A stretch of DNA of 64,000 bases from Rhizoclosmatium globosum (lineage: Eukaryota; Chytridiomycota; Chytridiomycetes; Chytridiales; Chytriomycetaceae), in contig MCGO01000032.1 of the NCBI GenBank assembly GCA_002104985.1, positions 124,001 through 188,000 of the forward strand, in the 5' to 3' direction. Below, piece by piece: positions 1 to 11,122 of the stretch. The notes beneath the pieces are model-generated. The model was not told the DNA's origin. It was given only the letters and a program-made list of their open reading frames with translations, and did no database searches. The position numbers were made by a program, and so were the translations under genes. How positions within the stretch are numbered: the first letter of the stretch is position 1; the number at the start of each line of letters is the position of its first letter.

Positions 1-1170
1 CAGGAGCTTGGATTACAGGAGCTTGTGTGAGGTTTGGAGCAAATGTAGCAGATTGTGGAAGTGGGGGAAGTGGTTGTTCAGGTCGATAAGTCATGGAAAA
101 GGGAACTGGTGGATTCTGGATCTCTTCAACCGCAGCTTTAAAACCTTCAGGTAACTCGGGGTGCACAGGAATTGGTGGCGGCCGAGGATCCAAGTAACTC
201 TTTGGGTAAGGATCGTGAAGTGGGCAAGTTCGTTCCCAAACGTTTCTCACTTGACGATACACCACAAGAGCCGTTCTAGCGTCTACAATCTAATAATCAC
301 TGATAAGTTGGAGGTATGTACATTTTCAGTATTCAGACTCACAGAATCGTGTGCTCCGTCCTGAATTTGCAAGCCCATGCACCATTTGGCAACGTTCTTC
401 AGCGAAAAAGTTCTTCTGTTGGGATGAAAACGCTGATAAAATAGGGCCGTATCCCTAATTCGGTTCATCGGAATTTGCATCTTCAGAGCTTTTAAATCAT
501 TGTCAATCGACTGTCCAACAACGACACTAGATTCTGTCACGATTTCCTTGAGTTTCTTAGATATTTCGTCGAATGAGGGCGCTGGAAAATCATTAGTTCT
601 GAGTGAAGGAAACAAAACACACAAACCTCCAACGAGCTTCTCCTTTGTAATTCCCGACCATTGAGTTCTATAATCCACGATCGGATCCTCTGGAAGTACG
701 AACGAATCCAAAAGTAAGTCCCCATATCCATCAACGATCGAAACTCTTGCAAGTTGGGATTGCAATAGAGTTCGCGCCTTTCCTCGCGATTCTTTACTGA
801 TACCACGTTCTTCCTCTTCTTCGGGAGTCAAATACACTTCTGTAGCGACTTCAACCATTTCACAATCGATGGCGAGTAGGTTTGCAATTGGAGGAATGGT
901 TGACGGATCGTCAATGGTTTCAAACAGCTTCTTCTCGTCCTCATCTTCGTTTTTGAGCAGCTTCGCAAAGATCAAAGCCATAGGATCAGTGTCATGTTCA
1001 ATCTCGAACCAGTGTGGTTTGACACTAGTTATTATCGATTTCTTGGGGCTTCCTTCAGAGACAGCTACAGCATCATCAACGTCCTTGCTTCGCTTCTTTT
1101 TCGACTTCTTCTGCTTTTCTTCCGGGTTAGGAACGTTGTCCTCGGTTTCCTTCTTTGACTTCTTTCCCAT
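1..1170 (-). CDS. DEDDh 3'-5' RNA exonuclease, Rex1/Rex4-like (3' end beyond window)
   Basis: Predicted 3'-5' exonuclease of the REX/REXO group, which trims rRNA and other structured RNA precursors in the nucleus. The N-terminus is lysine-rich (MGKKSKK, KKSKKKRSK), consistent with nuclear targeting. The three Exo motifs are visible: LLAIDCEMVE (D102/E104), GQSIDNDLKALK, and after splicing HDSIVDARTAL. Exons are read as 627-1170, 343-581 and 1-289. The 582-626 intron is 45 nt, a multiple of three without a stop, so it would otherwise read as an odd insertion between LVG and APSFDE. The 290-342 intron joins HDS to IVDAR in phase. The C-terminal tail is proline-rich and runs off the window. The family call is firm; the exact Rex paralogue is not. 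Confidence 0.85.
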
Positions 1171-1422
1171 GTTGTTCAGATTTGCAAAAAAGAAAGAAAG
1201 AAGAGAACATTAACTCACCTCTATCCCTTTGCCAGCGCTCTGATTTACCTGTTGAAGAATACGATGGAATTAAATGGATTATGTGGTTTGTTTCGAACGT
1301 ACCAATGTTGGCCAGGGAACAAGGAGTGGTAAACCCCGAAAAGGCAGCCAAGTGCCCCAAAGATCATTTAATAAATTTGAAAGCTTGCTGGAAATCTTGG
1401 CCGGAAACTGAGCCATGTTTGA

Positions 1423-2316
1423 TTGTGCCAGTTAAGAATGCAAACTTGCCCAAGAGAGCTGATTCAGGCAATCTTCTGTTGGATTCCATTTCGCCACGTT
1501 CAGAGTTATCGACTCCTATGCCGCTCCATCAGCGAATGTCTGAATGATGTCCATTTTGCAACCTTGAATCTAAGGGTGGGAGACAACGACGATGAGGAAG
1601 ATAACGATGAGACACGATGCTTTATGCCAGGATATCTGCAACACAATCGATGGATGGAATGGCCTGAAGCTTATCAAGTTGCGTATGCTGGACTTGTGGC
1701 TGACAGCACTTCCAAATGGATCTTTCATTGTTGTCATCAACAGCGGATGTTCAGGTTACCTGTTGCTGTAAGTCGGCTGTATAATTTGCGAGAGATTTGG
1801 ATCGAAGATGTGCCGTCGCTGAAGGGCGAGTTGCCGACGGAACTAGGTCAGCTTCAACATCTAGAATGGCTAGTGTTATCCAAAACTGGTCTCACGGGTA
1901 GTATTCCTCATGAAATTCAAAACTGCATAAGCTTGAGGCACTTGGACTTGTCCAATTCTTATTATTCCGGCGAATTACCGATGCGATGGGAATCTCTTAT
2001 ATCCCTCGAAATTCTGAACCTGAGTTACTGCCGATTTGAAGGATCAATACCATCGTCGATTGGATCGTTAAGTAAACTCAGAAGGCTGTATCTCTCAGGG
2101 AATTTGTTTTCGGGTTCTATCCCCTGTAGTTTGGGAAGCCTTAAATTACTACAAGAACTCGATTTGTCTTGGAATCTTTTAGAAGGCAATATTCCACGAG
2201 AGCTAGAGACTCTTCAAAACTTGGTTAAGTTGGATCTGTCCGGGAATGAGAGACTAGTGGGACTAGTGGCTCCGACAGCCTTCCCTAAGATTAAGACTTT
2301 GAAGTTACTCGTGTAA
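1423..2316 (+). CDS. F-box protein with plant-type leucine-rich repeats
   Basis: An F-box-like segment lies near the start (PRELIQAIFCWIPFRHVQSY). An acidic patch follows, then from about residue 120 a run of LRRs of the pattern LxxLxLSxNxLxGxIPxxLxxL. The GxIP signature is the plant-specific LRR type. By family analogy it would be a substrate adaptor of an SCF ubiquitin ligase, with the LRRs binding the target; no partner can be named. It is first in a row of three F-box/LRR genes on the same strand. The start at 1423 lies just before the F-box; an upstream start cannot be excluded. No frameshift is apparent. Confidence 0.75.
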   Translation: MCQLRMQTCPRELIQAIFCWIPFRHVQSYRLLCRSISECLNDVHFATLNLRVGDNDDEEDNDETRCFMPGYLQHNRWMEWPEAYQVAYAGLVADSTSKWIFHCCHQQRMFRLPVAVSRLYNLREIWIEDVPSLKGELPTELGQLQHLEWLVLSKTGLTGSIPHEIQNCISLRHLDLSNSYYSGELPMRWESLISLEILNLSYCRFEGSIPSSIGSLSKLRRLYLSGNLFSGSIPCSLGSLKLLQELDLSWNLLEGNIPRELETLQNLVKLDLSGNERLVGLVAPTAFPKIKTLKLLV

Positions 2317-2345
2317 TTTCCTAATAATAAATCAATTTTAACTTC

Positions 2346-3317
2346 ATGGAAGTGTCACCAACCACAAGAACACAAGTTATCCAAGACACACATTCGTTAA
2401 ACAGATGCCCTACGAATGCCTTCATACTCTTTGATATATTGGCACACATTCTCAGCTACATACATCCGACCAAGGTTCATTCGTTATGGCGGGTGTCCAA
2501 AGCCTTCTACGCCTGCATCCGCTCAATCTCCTTCACCTCAATCTGCTTGACCCAATGGGTCCCTAAAGTTGATAAGAGCACGGAAAGCTCTTTGTCTCCT
2601 TCGCCATGGGATGTGATCTTCTTCGAACTCGTACCTCACTTTCAAACGACATACGCTCGAAACTATCTCTCAAACTTGAAATATATCCACTGGGAATCTC
2701 AAAACGTGGACTGGCTATTGACGATCCGTGAAGGCATTAATCCTGTGATATTCTTCAACGCCGCCATTCCAAAAGCACTTTGTTCTCTCTTGAATCTGGT
2801 TACTTTGAATCTAAAGGATACGAATATTGTTGGAGAGCTCCCTCCGGAAATTGGGCTTCTTACTGAAATCGGGTGTCTGAAAACGCTAATAATTTTAGAC
2901 CTGGATTACAATCGATTTGAATCAGCTGTCCCGTCTGAAATCGGGCAACTGGACAAACTTAGACACTTGTCTCTTAAAGATAACAGAATCACGTCTATCC
3001 CTTCCGAACTATGGAGCCTGCCGAGCCTCCAATATCTTAACTTTAGCAAAAATCCTTATTTGCGAATGGGAATTCCACCGGAGATTGGGAATTTGAGACA
3101 ACTGCAGGAGCTTCACATGTCAGAATTGAATCTCTATGGCTGCATCCCACCGGAAATTTGTCTGCTCAAAAATCTGCAGAAACTATATTTGAATGACAAT
3201 TGCCTTTCAGGGGAAGTTCCTGGCGAAATGCTGAATTTGATGAGTCTTCGGAAGTGCTCATTGCAAGCAAACTTGGGACTCAAGTGTTCATTTCATTTCC
3301 CTCTGGCAGAGATGTGA
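2346..3317 (+). CDS. F-box/LRR protein, tandem copy 2
   Basis: A 323-residue reading frame with an N-terminal F-box-like helix region (FDILAHILSYIHPTKVHSLW) and C-terminal plant-type LRRs (GELPPEIG, SAVPSEIG, GEVPGEM). It begins only 29 bp after the upstream F-box/LRR stop and is close in sequence to the next gene at 3391: both share the SPSPWDV segment and the NLVTLNLKDTNI repeat, which marks a recent tandem duplication. Expected role is a ubiquitin-ligase adaptor, inferred only from domain architecture. A degenerate LRR junction near residue 180 (EIGLLTEIG) suggests loss of about one repeat compared with its neighbour. Confidence 0.75.
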   Translation: MEVSPTTRTQVIQDTHSLNRCPTNAFILFDILAHILSYIHPTKVHSLWRVSKAFYACIRSISFTSICLTQWVPKVDKSTESSLSPSPWDVIFFELVPHFQTTYARNYLSNLKYIHWESQNVDWLLTIREGINPVIFFNAAIPKALCSLLNLVTLNLKDTNIVGELPPEIGLLTEIGCLKTLIILDLDYNRFESAVPSEIGQLDKLRHLSLKDNRITSIPSELWSLPSLQYLNFSKNPYLRMGIPPEIGNLRQLQELHMSELNLYGCIPPEICLLKNLQKLYLNDNCLSGEVPGEMLNLMSLRKCSLQANLGLKCSFHFPLAEM

Positions 3318-3390
3318 ACACAGAAACGAAGTATTATTTCTAAATCAATCCTTTACTCTGATATCAATTTGTTTTGTTGGCTGAACTTCA

Positions 3391-4561
3391 ATGAAAAAAG
3401 TAGCACCATCCTCAAGATTCCAAATCAACACGAGCGCTCAGGCATTAAGCGAAATTCCCTCTAAGCCGTTGGCGCTTTTTGATATATTGGCTCATATCCT
3501 GAGCTACTTGCATCCGACGAAAGCTCATCCATTACGGCAGGTATCCAAAGCCTTCCAAGCATGTATTCTTTCGCCGCACTTTGCGTCAATGTGCTTGAGC
3601 AGATGGGTTCCTGCCGTAGATAAGGACGCAGAAGTTCTGTCGTCTCCTTCGCCTTGGGATGTAGCCTTTTTTCGCCTTCCTCATCAATTCCAACTGATAT
3701 ATGCTCGAAAATTCCTCTCTCATTTGAAGCATATCCACTTCAATGCTGAAGATGAGGATGAGGAGTGGAGTGATGACGGAGAAGGCAATCGAATCTGTAT
3801 AAACGCCTCTGTTCCAAAAGCAATCTGCAATCTCTCGAACCTAGTTACCTTGAATCTAAAAGATACGAATATTATTGGTGATCTTCCCAGAGATTGGACT
3901 GCTGACGTCGTGCAAAGAACTACATCTACGCAACAACCACATCAAAGGATTCATTCCAATTTCCATTGGCTCAATGGTTTCACTCGAAATTTTGGACTTG
4001 AGGAACAATCGCCTGAGGGATGTGATTCCTACGTCTATCCACAACTTAACCAAGCTCACTGGCACTGTATTGCATTTGGGCCAAAATTATCTTTCTCAGT
4101 GTATTCCTTCAGATATCGGCCATCTTAAGGAGCTTCAAATTCTAGATCTTGAATTTAATTGTTTTGAAGGCGCTGTTCCGTCTGAGTTGGGGAAACTTCA
4201 CAAATTGTCCCACTTGTCTTTAAACTCAAACCTAATAACGTCAATACCTTCCGAATTGTGGACTCTTTCAAATCTCGAGTTTCTTAAACTGAACAATAAC
4301 CCTTATCTGCGAATGAAGATTCCTTTCGAGATTGGGAATTTGAAACGCCTTCGGATAATGCAAATGCACGCAATGAATCTTTATGGCTCTATTCCACCCG
4401 AAATTGGCAAACTTACAAATTTAGAGAGTCTGTATTTGAATGACAACTACTTGTCAGGAGAAGTTCCAAAAGAGATAAATCAATTAGTGAATCTCCGACA
4501 CGGCTCTTTGCGAAATAACTCGAAACTAGCGTGTTCCTTTGATTTCCATCAGTTCATTTGA
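3391..4561 (+). CDS. F-box/LRR protein, tandem copy 3, with an apparent frameshift
   Basis: Paralogue of the 2346 gene. The first frame (from 3391) encodes the F-box region and reaches the first LRR. At 3886-3889 the reading frame slips: copy 2 reads GELPPEIG where this copy has GDLP followed by EIG in the next frame. Two C residues appear to be missing from a C run. LRRs then continue cleanly in the second frame to 4561 (FIPISIGSM, AVPSELGKL, SIPPEIGKL, GEVPKEI). Homology on both sides is intact, so this is either a very young null allele or a base-calling error. It carries about three more LRRs than copy 2. Confidence 0.7.
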
Positions 4562-4779
4562 TTTCCGTCTCAAACTCGGGGCACGACTTCGTCATGTGCA
4601 CTTCGTGTTGCTGTCATCAACGGGAATAAATCGGAGAAGTTTGGTTTGAATAAATTGTTCTATTCGTGAACACGATAAACAAGGTAGCCATATCAAAACA
4701 AATGGTGAAAATGAAACGATCCAAAACAACAAAACGATTTTGTGCATGATTACTTTCTCTTCTCAAAATGGGCCTTGAC

Positions 4780-5950
4780 CTATTCTGACTGTAAGTATGC
4801 CAATAGTGAGCATAAAAATGTACAATCCTTACTTTGTCACCAAAAGCGACCATGCAAACAGTCTGCCACATTCCCAAACAAATACGCGGTGTCACACCTC
4901 GGTAGAATCCAAGGAATCCACTCTGAGAATAAATCCATTTGGCAGCAGTTGCGATCGTCATCTTCTCCGGCCGTCCCGCAACCTTCAACTGAGACTGCAT
5001 TTCGACGCGAATAACTTCAATTGGTTGATTCCAAGTACTCAAAGCACCTCCAAGAGTAGAGGCAGCAATCTTTTCCAAGTCGCTGAGCTTACGGGTCTTA
5101 TCCTTTCCTTTGATCAAATCCTCAGCGATACGAGAGAGACCGAAACGGGATCCCCAGTTGGTACTTTATAACAATTTGTTAGAGATTTCGAGGACGGTTT
5201 GTGTGTGTACGATACCATTGACGCACTGCAACAGCATTAACACCCTTGTTGATTCCCGCAATCCCTTCTCGCTTGAAAATCTCGGCCGCAACTTGAAGAG
5301 TCGACTTTTGTGGACCTGAACCACCCTTGTGACGAGTGACTTCGACAGTCTTCATGACTGTGTCCATGTGTAAAAAAGTGTGGTTGTTTAGAGATGATAC
5401 CACCCTGCGACAAAACGAGATTATGACACATACAAGTACAGAATCCCATTGTAGTATACGCTTGAACGATACCGCCTCCCATTCCTCCGAGGATACCAGC
5501 GACGGGCACTGAAGCGCCTTGTAGTCTGAATAAATACTCGAGCTCTGACACAGCAAACATGAGGACAGCGCCCTTCGTCGCGGCTTCAATCCACGCCCAT
5601 GGAATCTATATTTGAAGCAGTGTTAATGAAGGAGACGTGGGCAATAAAGAGTTGACAAACCAGGCCTTGGTAGAATCCAAACACGCCTCCGCGAGACCAA
5701 ACCGTCGCAATCGAGCCAGCCATCGACTGTCCTCGGTTGGCAGCCATTTGCGTCTTGATAACTTCGAAGGGCTGGCCAAGTGTCGTTACTGCCAAGTTAA
5801 CGTGATGAGTTAGAACAACGTGTTTAGGTGAGTGTGTCAATCTATACCTTCAAACATGTTCAAAGCAGCACCGATCGCGAGGTTCTGGAATGAAATAGGC
5901 TTCTTCTTGAGAGGCGCATTTGGGTCTACAGGTGTGGTATCGATGGCCAT
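4780..5950 (-). CDS. YHM2: Mitochondrial citrate/2-oxoglutarate carrier, Yhm2-like
   Basis: Mitochondrial carrier family protein of the inner membrane. The spliced product matches the fungal Yhm2 type throughout: [76 protein letters not shown] and [16 protein letters not shown]. Two canonical carrier signatures (QPFEVIK, QPIEVIR) are present; the middle one is degenerate, as in Yhm2. Yhm2 exchanges citrate for oxoglutarate and is linked to NADPH supply and mtDNA maintenance. Five introns are read, all short, including 4789-4832 before a two-codon last exon; the alternative is read-through of that intron into a longer tail. The start at 5950 (MAIDTTP) fits family length. Confidence 0.9.
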
Positions 5951-6224
5951 TTTGATGCTGTCAACTTTTTGAGGAAGGGTTTCGTGAGGTGATGGTCGGG
6001 AGGAAAAACGACCGCTGCTTCGTCACTCAAATTCTGCCTCTTTCCCCAGAATTTTTCCACTGGTGATCGAAGAACTGAAAAGTCGTACGTTATCATGGCG
6101 TCATGTCTCCAACACATATCGTATGTTATCGCGTTGATTCGGGGTGATTCGGAACGTGGTTACGATACACTTCACACGCAAGACTTTATTGAAGTTACAA
6201 AAGGGGAAGCCGGGAAGCCAGAAC

Positions 6225-7728
6225 TTAATGAGCCTTCATGGAAGATCCACCAAATTCACCTTCGTCAGTGGTATCCTTGACGAAAACCTTGGTGTAAATG
6301 GCAAAGAACACCAATGAAACAGCGCATGGAACAACCATCACCCAGAACTGAGTAGTTCTCGTGAGCGCATTTCCCTTATCGGCAGTGAACGCAAATCCGT
6401 TCAAAGCCCAAGAGACACCTCCTGCAAACGACTGAGTACCCTTGTAGAACCCAGCGTATCGAGAAAGAGTCTCAGAGTCGTTGGAAATAGCTCCAATAAG
6501 GTAGTTGACATACACCTGGAAAAAGGCATCATACAAACCGTAACAAATGTACAAGATCCATGGACCAAAGAAGCGTCCAAAGTCAGTTCCCGCGTCAATC
6601 TTATTTGCAGCATAGTTGTTGTTTTCGGCAACGTATTGGAATGCAGCACCACCACCAAAGAAGGCCAAGGTTGTTCCAATCATGATGTAGCATCCGGTCC
6701 AGGCACGAGTGGTACGTGGGTATCGTGTGTTGTCCAAGAACATGTTTCCGAGGACCCAAGCTCCGGCGGCTTGTGAGAGCCAGTAGAAGATGGCCTTGAG
6801 ACCGTTGGTACGACCGGAGAAGTAGTCTCCGAATGGACCGAATTGGTAGGTGTAGAACCAGTTGGACGACATGCATGGAATCAACTATAGTTTGAGGGAT
6901 GAGTTAAGTTTTGATGGGATAATCAAAAAAGTGTTCTAACAATGGTCAACATGGCGGGGTTGGCAAAGAGCTTGAGAACCTCAACGAATTCACGGAGAAC
7001 ATTGGTTGGTGGAGTCTCAACTTGAGTTTGGTCTTCACGGATAATGGTTCCAGGTGGCTGGATGAGAAGCGCAACGATAGAACCACAAGCCATGAGGACA
7101 ATAAAGACCAAGTACATGGCGTCGTTCATTGCGTCTTGGTAATATAGGAATCAGTGAATCTAAATTTAGTACAAGCTCCATGATAAGGAAACTTACATCC
7201 GTCAGCACCAGCTCCCCACGCGAGAGCAGTACCAATCGTGTTTCCAAGCACAGCACCCAAGTTGAAAATAACCCAAAAGGTAGCGAAAAAGGTTCCCTTC
7301 TGCGACTCAGTTGGGTACGTCAAACAAATCTGACCTTGAGCAGCCCACAGCATACCCGCACAAAGACCAATATAAGCTCCAGAAAAGATGGAGAACGTGT
7401 TGGCAGATTCTGGAATTTCAGCTGACGAGTCTCCTCCTTGTTTCTTGAAAATGTTGTATTGGGCGGCGGCGTAAATTGCGTACCCCGTTCCACCAATCAT
7501 TGCGAGAATGCGCGGACCCAGAATATTGTTGAGACCTCCGGCGAGGAGACCCATGATGGAGAAACAGAAGTACAAGGCTGCATTCTGCTTGTCTTTGACG
7601 TTTTGGGCGGAAGGACCCGAAGTTGGGAGGGAGTTCAAGGCGTTGAACATTCCTGGACATAGGAAACATACGAACGAGATGACGTAGACTTGGGTACGGG
7701 CCTGGTTCAGGGTGTCGAAGAAACCCAT
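6225..7728 (-). CDS. UNC93-like major-facilitator membrane protein
   Basis: Multi-pass membrane protein of the fungal UNC-93-like family (MFS fold; substrate generally unknown). Exons 7197-7728, 6941-7134 and 6225-6884 join as ADG-YAMNDAMYL and MLTI-LIPCMSSNW. Characteristic stretches are PTSGPSAQNVKDKQNAALY, LGPRILAMIGG, YPTESQKGTFFATFW, FNLGAVLGNTIG and YFSGRTNGLKAIFYWLSQ. About 11-12 hydrophobic segments are seen, with a charged C-terminal tail. The start MGFFDTLNQ is chosen because a long hydrophobic segment follows directly; an in-frame upstream ATG would add an unrelated tail. No frame disruption is visible. Confidence 0.85.
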
Positions 7729-8024
7729 TTTTGTGTTTGTATTTTTTGGAAAGCTTCTGGAATATTGCTCACATTTTATGTGTCTGGCACCATTCCAAAA
7801 ATAGTGTTCCAAATATGGTGGGATATCTGGACAAGCGAGAAGTTCATTGGCCAAGCCTTTAGCGAATTGTGCCTCTTGCACTCTAATTCTGAGACGGAGT
7901 AGACTCACTATATACATGTCACCAAAACACAGAGATATCAAAGGTTATAGATTAGAGGTTGAATTTTAATACGTCCCTTATTCCATCGACTGAAATAAAA
8001 ATCCTTAATGCACGTCTGCAATGC

Positions 8025-8981
8025 TCAAGCAATGACACCCTTCTCCTTCAATTTGGCAATCAATTCGTCAACAGTTTCCACCTTGACACCTCCAGAACGC
8101 TTAGGGGGCTCCGCAACACTGATGGTTTCAAGCTTTCCAACAAAGTTAACGCCCAAGTCCTTTGGAGTGAGTTTCTCAAGAGGCTTCTTCTTCGCCTTCA
8201 TGATGTTTGGGAGAGTGGCGTATCTTGGCTCGTTCAATCTGCCATGGGGGTGTTCGGTTTAGTTCGGAATACGTCGTTGAATGTAGGGAATCACCTCAAG
8301 TCGGTTGTGATGATGGCTGGGGTGTTGACAACGACGGTCTCGAGACCTCCATCAATCTCTCTGACGACAGTAATCTTCTTCTTGTCAGCAGAGACTTCGA
8401 CCTTTGAGGCAAATGTAGCCTGGGGCCATCCGAGCAGACCGGCGAGCATCTGACCCGTCTGGTTCGCGTCATCGTCAATTGCCTGTTTTCCGAGGATGAC
8501 GAGGTCGGGCTTCTCCTTGTCGACGACGGCCTTGAGGCACTTGGCGACCTTTTGACGAGAGAGTGTCAGAGTCCTCTGCAACAACCAACCAACAACAACC
8601 AATCAAATCAAACAAACGCACGTGCAGCGGAAGCGCCTCCGCCTCGCCGACATCGACGTGAAGCGCCGAGTCTGCGCCCATCGCGAGCGCCGTTCGGAGG
8701 ACCTCGTGCGCCTTTGAAGACCCAATCGACACGGCGGAAACAGACGTCGCCGCCTTCGCCTCCTTCAGTCGGATCGCCTGTTCAACCGCGATTTCGCAGA
8801 ACGGGTTCATCGAGTGCTTGACGGATCCCGTGTCAACCTTGCCGTTGACAACGCGGATCTTGACAGCTGTTGTTGTGTTGTGTGTTGTGTTATGAGCGAG
8901 TACGGGGTCAGCGTTACTCAAAGAGTGCACGAACAACGCACCATAGTCGACTACTCTCTTGATGGGAACAAGAACTTTCAT
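8025..8981 (-). CDS. ETFB: Electron transfer flavoprotein subunit beta
   Basis: Beta subunit of mitochondrial ETF, which with the alpha subunit accepts electrons from acyl-CoA dehydrogenases and passes them to ETF-ubiquinone oxidoreductase. The spliced product carries the classical signature: [19 protein letters not shown] at the start, [37 protein letters not shown] (nucleotide binding), [10 protein letters not shown], and the recognition-loop region [19 protein letters not shown] near the C-terminus. Exons: 8942-8981, 8622-8866, 8295-8575 and 8025-8238. The start at 8981 is preferred over an in-frame ATG 16 codons upstream because it aligns with the usual ETFB N-terminus. Intact. Confidence 0.95.
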
Positions 8982-9290
8982 GTGGGTGGTCTTTGCGATT
9001 TTTTGTTGCAACGCGATCCGAGAACACACGGATCACCCCCATGAGCTGTCACCCTGCTGCCTCCTAAAACATGTCTCTGTCTTTGATACCGAGGACTAGC
9101 GATTCTTTCATTCTTTGAAGAGACTTCCGTACACACTCTTCAAGTAGTAGTCGGCACCCAAAACTGTCAATGCATCCGCTAAGTTCCAACCAGTCAATTA
9201 CGGTTATCAAGAACATTCCGTGTGAGTAACTACTTTGTTAAACATTTTTACGCAGAATAAGGCGAAAACAATCGGCCACAAAAGCAAACA
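8982..9290. other. Intergenic region between divergent genes
   Basis: About 310 bp separating the minus-strand ETFB start from the plus-strand TOK-like start. It must hold both promoters. I see no ORF of note, no RNA gene and no clear repeated motif. An AT-rich stretch precedes the 9291 ATG. Confidence 0.5.
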
Positions 9291-11034
9291 ATGGCATCAA
9301 GAACACGCCCAACTGTGTTTATGCACGTTCTATACATGTTTCCACTCAGTGGTGCAATACAAGTTCTGATTCTTGAAGATTATTTCTTGCCGCGTGGATT
9401 AGATCCCTTTCTGTCATCTCTGGAATCAACAGTATGCCCACCAGATTTCCTTTCCAAAGGTTGCTTTCTGAATAATACCATGAGAGGCCGGACACCTATA
9501 TTTGCAGATGTGCCAATCCCGCCCATACTTGATCCTTTAGTAATTGCTGCTACAGTTTCGTTTATTCTCAGCTTTCTTGTGTTCCATTACGATCTCTTGT
9601 TGGTTACACGCGACATGAACATATTCAAACGAGCTCGTACCGCATACTTCGCTCATCTGATCAAGTTCACTCAACGGACTCCTTTAATTGCCACCAGTGT
9701 ATTTTGGACGGGTGACGTCGAAGAAGTGGATGTTCGCGGAAGCAGTATGAGTAGAAATCAATCAAAAGTAGCTCCAAAGCATGTTTTGTCCCTCGCTTAC
9801 AGCCTTCAAACTACGGGACGAGGATTAATGGAGTTGTTGCAAGAAGACTCAATTCAAAACGATTTAGACGAAATTTCCACAATTGTTGCGGCATTGATAT
9901 CTTTCTGTGAAGCAAATGCCGTGAAATTAAAGCCACCTCCTGTCTTCCAATATTCTCAACGTCAAACGAAACTTAACTACGCCGTTTGCATACTTTTTAC
10001 TTTAACGACTGCAATTCTATTCACTGCCGCCAGCCATCTGATCGAAAACGAAATAGAAGAATCAAAAGGAACTATCCTCCTTGGACTTGGTGGTGCAACA
10101 TTGCACATTGTGAATTTCATAACATGGGTCATTTTCCTGTTACAAGCCAAATGTGCATACGACGCGTTTCAGTACATGAAGCAGCGCCAAAATGCTATCG
10201 GGGAAGTCGAGTTCTCGATGGGTGACTTGGAGAAGATGCGGAATAGTCAGATATTCCCGATTGCTGTTTACTCCTTCATGATCGTTATGCACGTTTCCAT
10301 ATATATGCTGTGCAAGTTAGAAGGAATGAGTTTTCGGTGGGCGGAGCAGTGGTATTACTCTACTGTATCGGGAATCGGGTTTGTGTTGAGGGATGCTGAC
10401 TCTTATATGGGAAAAGTCTATACGCAAACTATTGGAGTGTATGGGTTTCTGCATTTGGTAAATTGTGTTTTGTTTTGAGGCTGAGTGTTAAGTGTACCTC
10501 TCTGTACCACAGTTTCTGATTCTCACAATTGGAGCTGGCCTGTTACTCGACCGTCTTCACATCCGAATGGAAGTCATCGTATCCCGCTTAAACACTCAAA
10601 CAATGAAAGTAGAACGACGAAGTGTGGTCGGTCGAGTATCCTCAAAACTCACAAAGCTTCGATCTAATTGGATGCCGTGGATCGCAACGAACCCAATCAC
10701 CGTTGTCACCGTGCTGATTTTTCTTCTATGGGCTACGGGTACAATTGGATTCGCGTTTTTCGAGGGATGGGATTATAACGATGCGTCCTTCTTTTCAGTG
10801 AATGTGTTGTTGACGGAAGGGTATTCGATTGTGTATCCGAACACATCAATGGGCCGGATATTTTTATATTATTATATACTCGCAACCGCAGGAATTTGGG
10901 CTTGTGGACTCGGAATCGTGTTTGACAAGTTGCAAAACTCGCATGTTCAGATTGTGAAGCGACCACCAATGCAGCGAATGTCCGAATTGGTGCAAAGTCA
11001 ACGGGATTCTAATTCGTCTTTGAATCGCTTGTAA
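9291..11034 (+). CDS. TOK-like 8-TM, two-pore-domain membrane protein (paralogue 1)
   Basis: Exons 9291-10457 and 10513-11034 (intron GTAAAT...CACAG joins GFLHL to FLILTIG). About eight hydrophobic segments and two pore-loop-like segments follow the outward-rectifier TOK layout (8 TM, pores after TM5 and TM7). Pore 1 is WAEQWYYSTVSGIGFVLRD and pore 2 is DASFFSVNVLLTEGYSIVYP. Both keep pore-helix and flanking features (aromatic W/Y/F, the P-N-T-S-x-G-R exit of pore 2), but neither has the TxGYG/TxGFG filter. Selective K+ conduction is therefore doubtful. The cytosolic segment has EEVDVRG and a basic linker. It sits in tandem with the paralogue at 11123, which begins with the same SRTRPT motif. 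Confidence 0.7.
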
Positions 11035-11122
11035 TTAATTTAAAACGATCCATTGTGTGATTGAACAATGCAAAACAATAAACGCTACGTCATTGTTTCC
11101 TCAAAAAGAAAAAAGGCCACAG

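Noticed and set aside
1155..1547. Plus-strand reading frame overlapping the start of the first F-box/LRR gene
   Set aside because: No domain signal; overlaps the F-box gene in another frame and the REX start on the opposite strand.
5179..5589. Separate small proteins inside the YHM2 locus
   Set aside because: They are unspliced frames; joining through GT...AG introns gives one continuous mitochondrial carrier.
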